DNA from: JAVBNN01 sp031551525
GTDB taxonomy: Bacteria > Bacillota > Negativicutes > Acidaminococcales > JAISLQ01
Assembly (NCBI GenBank): GCA_031551525.1
Contig: JAVBNN010000009.1
Span: forward strand, 68,081 to 132,080
Direction of reading: 5' to 3'
Length of the DNA: 64,000 bases
Part shown: positions 60,464 to 64,000 of the stretch, piece by piece
Numbering within the stretch: position 1 is the first letter of the stretch
How the letters are laid out: each line of letters begins with the position of its first letter
Position numbers and translations under genes: made by a program
Notes under the pieces: model-generated
Database searches by the model: none
The model's input: only the letters and a program-made list of their open reading frames with translations
What the model was told of the DNA's origin: nothing

Positions 60464-62398
60464 ATGCATATCGGAATTCCCATCACAGCAATAATGGCTG
60501 TAACTTTAATAATATACTGGTTTATCAAAAAAGTTGGCATTCATATTCGTTTTGCCATTTTGTTATTATGTGGTTTCAGCGGTCTCTTCTTAGGGTTATT
60601 TTTGCCTAAATTATTGGTTCCTCAATTAAGTTTTACTGGCACGATACTCTCTGTTTTGATATTAATGTTTCTCCTATCGTTAGCTTTAACGTGGTTTTTC
60701 GGCATAGAAAAAAATAACGATACAGAAAATGAGATTATATTTAGCGGCAAAATCCCCGCTTTCTTTGAAAACATACTTCATCAAGAAATATCCCCGCCTG
60801 CTCAAAAAGAAGAGTTGTCAGTCTTTATTCCTGAAGCCCTTGAAGGCGTCAACACACTTTTATCTGCTAAAGTTGAAATTACTACCCCAAACATACCGCA
60901 AGAGATGACTTCAGAGCTTTCTTTCCACGAAAATACTGTTATGATAGCTGAATGTAATGAAGTAGTTTTACCGCAGGAAAATGTTAGTAATAATAATGAC
61001 AAAATAGATGATGCCCCCGGATTTTCCAATGTGGAAAATTTGCTGGATAAAAGTTTGGTTGATAGTTTAGAAATTCATTATGAAAATAAAGCAGTAGCGA
61101 AAAAAGTTGAACTTATTATTGAAAAAGAAAGGCCTAAGGAAAAGCACTTTGCTATACGTCCCTCGGTCTTTACTGATGATTTCTGTGAAGGGGAATGCCG
61201 ATATCCGTTTGAAGATGTTATATTGGATATAAAAGCACAGGTACTGCCACTTACTGTACCGTCCGAAGTAACTCATCCTACTGCCACCACAAATGATCAA
61301 CCTTTAATCTTGGCGATGGAAGATATACAGCCGGCGGCGATTGCAGATAACACACTACCTGGCGAAGAAACCGTTTACCAGAGGGTTTTAGAAAAAACAC
61401 TTCTTGTAGATGCTAGTGATATAACGGATATTTACAGTGACATACCGGTAACACAAATAGAAAGCACGCCAATGCATTCAGAAAACAGAGATGTTTTTGT
61501 GCATACTGAAAACATTTCACCCACTGACACTTCGGGTATTTTAGAGCGTATATCCGAAAGGGTCTCTCGTGCTATTAACTATTCAAATGCAACGTTACGC
61601 ATGGAAAACAATTGTGATTACGTTGCCGATGCAACTCAAACACATGGTTGCAAAACGGAAAACATTCTCACGGCTTCCCCAAACACCGACCTTTCCTGGA
61701 CGGCAAATGAAGTTTATGCTGCCATGGCCGATATCGATTTTGTGCCAATAGTCAATGATAAAATGGTTGGTGTTACCGGTGAAAATAGTGGTTTTTCTGT
61801 ACCCGCCGAAAACTACTCTATTTATGATGTGGCGCTTTTATCTGCGGGGTTGCCGGAGTATGGAGTTATTACCAAAGAAACCCCTGCTAATGCATTTGAA
61901 AAATATGCGGAACAATATCAGTGTCTACAGGAAGATGACGATTCCAAGGGTGTTGTGATTGTACAGAATGATGTATTGGCACTTAAAGCACCGGCGGAAG
62001 AAGTACAGGTACCTAAATCCGATTCATTGGAGGACTTACTGGATTTTGCTTTTATGCAGAAGGAAAAACAACATTATGACCAGGCTCTTTTTGCCTTTTC
62101 TATAGCGCGTGATCTTTATCCTGGCAACGACTTTGAATCTTTGTTATCAATTGAAATAGCCAATCTGTATAAACTAAAAGGGGAGTATGACCTGGCAATA
62201 AAATCACTGCAAGAGGGCATGGAAAAAGCTACTATGGATACAGTCAGACAGGAGTTTATTGCCAATATTGCCTATATGCGCATCATACATAATATTCTTG
62301 TGGGAAATCAGCTAACATTATTGCCATATGATGAAATACCTGCTAAAGTAAAGAAAGACATAGAATTGGAATTTGGCGAATGGAAAAAATTTGCCTGA
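60464..62398 (+). CDS. Unknown membrane protein with disordered middle and C-terminal TPR-like region
   Basis: 644 residues; family not recognised. Three hydrophobic helices at the N-terminus (about 4-20, 29-51, 57-79), then a very long acidic, low-complexity, Glu/Asp/Thr-rich part (about 85-515) without clear domains, and a C-terminal helical part (about 520-640; AFMQKEKQHYDQALFAFSIA, ANLYKLKGEYDLAIKSLQEG) that looks like two or three TPR repeats. AT-richer in codon choice than neighbours. Start ATG has a modest RBS (GGCAGGAAAACAGC). Separated by 86 bases from ynbB and 62 from the PRC gene. A scaffold role on the inner side of the membrane is a guess. Confidence 0.8.
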   Translation: MHIGIPITAIMAVTLIIYWFIKKVGIHIRFAILLLCGFSGLFLGLFLPKLLVPQLSFTGTILSVLILMFLLSLALTWFFGIEKNNDTENEIIFSGKIPAFFENILHQEISPPAQKEELSVFIPEALEGVNTLLSAKVEITTPNIPQEMTSELSFHENTVMIAECNEVVLPQENVSNNNDKIDDAPGFSNVENLLDKSLVDSLEIHYENKAVAKKVELIIEKERPKEKHFAIRPSVFTDDFCEGECRYPFEDVILDIKAQVLPLTVPSEVTHPTATTNDQPLILAMEDIQPAAIADNTLPGEETVYQRVLEKTLLVDASDITDIYSDIPVTQIESTPMHSENRDVFVHTENISPTDTSGILERISERVSRAINYSNATLRMENNCDYVADATQTHGCKTENILTASPNTDLSWTANEVYAAMADIDFVPIVNDKMVGVTGENSGFSVPAENYSIYDVALLSAGLPEYGVITKETPANAFEKYAEQYQCLQEDDDSKGVVIVQNDVLALKAPAEEVQVPKSDSLEDLLDFAFMQKEKQHYDQALFAFSIARDLYPGNDFESLLSIEIANLYKLKGEYDLAIKSLQEGMEKATMDTVRQEFIANIAYMRIIHNILVGNQLTLLPYDEIPAKVKKDIELEFGEWKKFA

Positions 62399-62460
62399 TA
62401 TAATGCTTACTAATAATTTTATATAAATACCAAATTATTGATATTCGGGAGGAATTTTCA

Positions 62461-63240
62461 ATGAAAAAGAGTACAGAGATAATCGGGTTACCCATAGTCA
62501 GCCTTATGGATGGCAATGAGATTGGTACAGTAAAGTCCATAGTATTTGATGCCGGCTCCGGTAAAATCGCAGCTATCGTGGTTGATGATGGCAAGTGTTA
62601 CAAAGGTGTCAGCCTCATCTTTTTTGGCGACATTCTTGGTATTGGCGAATCCGCTTTGACTATTGAACAAAAAAGTTCTATCAAAACATTAAATCAGGCT
62701 CCTGAACTGGAAAGACTTTTGGAAGCAAATGTAAATATAATAGACACTAAGGTTCTGACCAAAAAAGGCCAAATTAAAGGTTCGGTCGTTGAAATCACTT
62801 TCGATCCAGAAAATGGTCAAATCATCGAATGCCTTGCCAAAACTGAAAACGGCAGTGATATAGTGATACCAGCTGACAAAGTATATACCTACGGCCCCAG
62901 TATCACTGTAATAGTAGAAGCCAATGAAACTGTAAATAAACCTGCCGTTCAGGCTGCAGCGCCAGTCGCGGCGGCTCCCATTGTCAAACAAGAAGCCGCT
63001 GCTGTTCAGGCTGTAGCGCCAGCGGCTGAAGTAAACGAAGATGCTGGTGAAGCCAATAATGCCATGCAAAAATTTGAAGAACGGCAAAAGAAGTTTTTGA
63101 TTGGTAAAAAAGCCACCCGCAGGATCGTTACTGACAACGGTGTTGAAATTATCGATCAGGGAGCCGAAGTGACTGAAGAAGTCATCCAGAAAGCAAAAAT
63201 GGCCGGAAAATTTGTTGAACTCTCTATGAGTCTGCAATAA
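62461..63240 (+). CDS. PRC-barrel domain protein with Ala/Pro-rich linker
   Basis: 259 residues: two PRC-barrel modules (about 1-75, GLPIVSLMDGNEIGTVKSI; and 80-160, LTKKGQIKGSVVEITFDPENG), an Ala/Pro/Val-rich linker (about 160-195, AAAPVAAAPIVKQEAAAVQ), and a small conserved C-terminal segment (200-259, IGKKATRRIVTDNGVEII). PRC barrels bind RNA or protein partners (RimM, photosystem subunit H). Function here unknown. GGGAGG lies before the ATG. It is followed by a VanW-family gene after 32 bases. Confidence 0.85.
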   Translation: MKKSTEIIGLPIVSLMDGNEIGTVKSIVFDAGSGKIAAIVVDDGKCYKGVSLIFFGDILGIGESALTIEQKSSIKTLNQAPELERLLEANVNIIDTKVLTKKGQIKGSVVEITFDPENGQIIECLAKTENGSDIVIPADKVYTYGPSITVIVEANETVNKPAVQAAAPVAAAPIVKQEAAAVQAVAPAAEVNEDAGEANNAMQKFEERQKKFLIGKKATRRIVTDNGVEIIDQGAEVTEEVIQKAKMAGKFVELSMSLQ

Positions 63241-63272
63241 AATCCTGTTTTCCGGCACGGGATGTGTAAACT

Positions 63273-64000
63273 TTGTCTCTTTTTCAAAGAAAAATCAATT
63301 TTCGCTTTCTAACACTAATATTTGTGTCATTATTTGTGCTGACCACCGTAGGGGTTGTAGCCGCAAACAGCAGCTACCTCATCCAAGACTCTATATATGG
63401 CGGCGTCAGTGTTGGTGGCATGCCTCTTGAAGGTCGTACGCTCCCGGAAGCTGAAGCTATTATCGGCACACGGGTCAAAGAAATCCAGGATAACCCGATA
63501 TTAACCATAAAGTTTAATGAACAATCCTGGCCAGTAATGTATCAGGACGTTGATTGGAAGGTTGATATATCCGCCCTGGCCAAAAGCGCTTATAAAGTAG
63601 GGCGGGTAGGCAACATCATAGATCAGTTCAAAGAGCGTTTTTTCGTCTATAATAGCGGAAAAAACATTGAATTGTCCAGTACATACAATGATGAAAAATT
63701 AAAAAAAATCATTGCTGAAATCGCAGCTAAGCTATATTGTGTTCCGGAAAATGCCGATGTTTCTATTGTTGCTGGCAAACAACAGTTAACAAAGGAAAGA
63801 AATGGTGTGAAGGTAGAGCAAAAAGCCGCTCTCGATCTGGCGCGTGATAACATCAAAAAACAGGTTGCCGCCACTATGGTTCTGCCGGCAACCATTACCC
63901 CGGCTAAAATAGCAGCCAAAGACCTTGCGGAAATTACCGATGTGCTCGCTTCTTATACTACTTATCTCAATTCGCGTTTGGTAGACCGTACTCACAACGT
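63273..64000 (+). CDS. VanW-family / peptidoglycan-binding-like protein, N-terminal part (runs off the window)
   Basis: Open frame of 242 codons reaching the window edge. It starts at TTG 63273 (an in-frame stop TAA precedes it by three bases), giving MSLFQRKINFRFLTLIFVS and a membrane anchor at about 12-32. The extracellular part, with DSIYGGVSVGGMPLEGRT and the LASYTTYLNSRL ending at the edge, matches the putative peptidoglycan-binding repeats that precede VanW domains (YoaR type). The VanW domain itself would lie outside. The RBS is weak. Confidence 0.8.
   Translation, partial: MSLFQRKINFRFLTLIFVSLFVLTTVGVVAANSSYLIQDSIYGGVSVGGMPLEGRTLPEAEAIIGTRVKEIQDNPILTIKFNEQSWPVMYQDVDWKVDISALAKSAYKVGRVGNIIDQFKERFFVYNSGKNIELSSTYNDEKLKKIIAEIAAKLYCVPENADVSIVAGKQQLTKERNGVKVEQKAALDLARDNIKKQVAATMVLPATITPAKIAAKDLAEITDVLASYTTYLNSRLVDRTHN

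Overview
The window is a gene-dense piece of a bacterial chromosome, almost entirely + strand, from a low-to-mid GC Firmicute. PolC, RNase J, L-box and B12 riboswitches, sigma-A type promoters, intrinsic terminators and frequent TTG/GTG starts all point there. A pair of divergent CobT homologues like the ArsAB system of Sporomusa and Veillonella, together with an RodZ/PRC-barrel/VanW-rich complement, makes the class Negativicutes the best guess; the genus cannot be fixed from sequence alone. No tRNA, rRNA, IS element, prophage or CRISPR array was seen.

Layout. 1-1.85 kb: end of a divergent minus-strand gene, then a TAXI-type TRAP solute receptor and a DUF1850 protein without their usual permease. 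1.87-10.7 kb: a cobalamin riboswitch with a terminator, followed by a late cobamide-assembly cluster (cobU, cobQ, cbiB, cobT-like 1, cobS, cobT-like 2, threonine kinase, cobD, cobC). These genes attach the aminopropanol linker and build the nucleotide loop. The two CobT paralogues have lost complementary motifs, which suggests a heteromeric base-activating enzyme. 10.7-18.7 kb: a small zinc-ribbon protein with a folded leader, two GNAT-fold proteins, a full-length PurL and a GlcD-type flavoprotein. 18.7-25.3 kb: an AzgA-type purine permease, convergent ilvD, and glutamate decarboxylase next to an AspT-family antiporter (a likely acid-resistance or decarboxylation-energy pair).

25.4-39.9 kb: the conserved information-processing block polC, rimP, nusA, ylxR, ylxQ, infB, rbfA, nrnA, truB, ribF, rpsO, pnp. 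PolC has no embedded proofreading exonuclease domain. 39.9-45.9 kb: an M16 peptidase, dut, then a lysine riboswitch controlling dapB-asd-dapG-dapA (aspartate to dihydrodipicolinate and its reduction). 46-64 kb: an RNase J gene behind a long folded leader, ftsK/spoIIIE, rodZ, a YgiQ-like radical SAM protein, rimO, cinA, a DEAD-box helicase, an extended hflX whose N-terminal domain carries a complete JAMM metal-site motif, a YnbB-type PLP enzyme, a 644-residue membrane/TPR protein of unknown function, a PRC-barrel protein and the start of a VanW-family protein.

The order polC to ftsK follows the Bacillus order, but dut and dapB stand where Bacillus has sporulation genes (dipicolinate synthase), and recA is not next to cinA. 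Most of the window is ordinary housekeeping. The points most worth a second look are the CobT pair, the exonuclease-less PolC, the JAMM motif in HflX, and three folded leader or intergenic RNAs that I could not assign to a known class.
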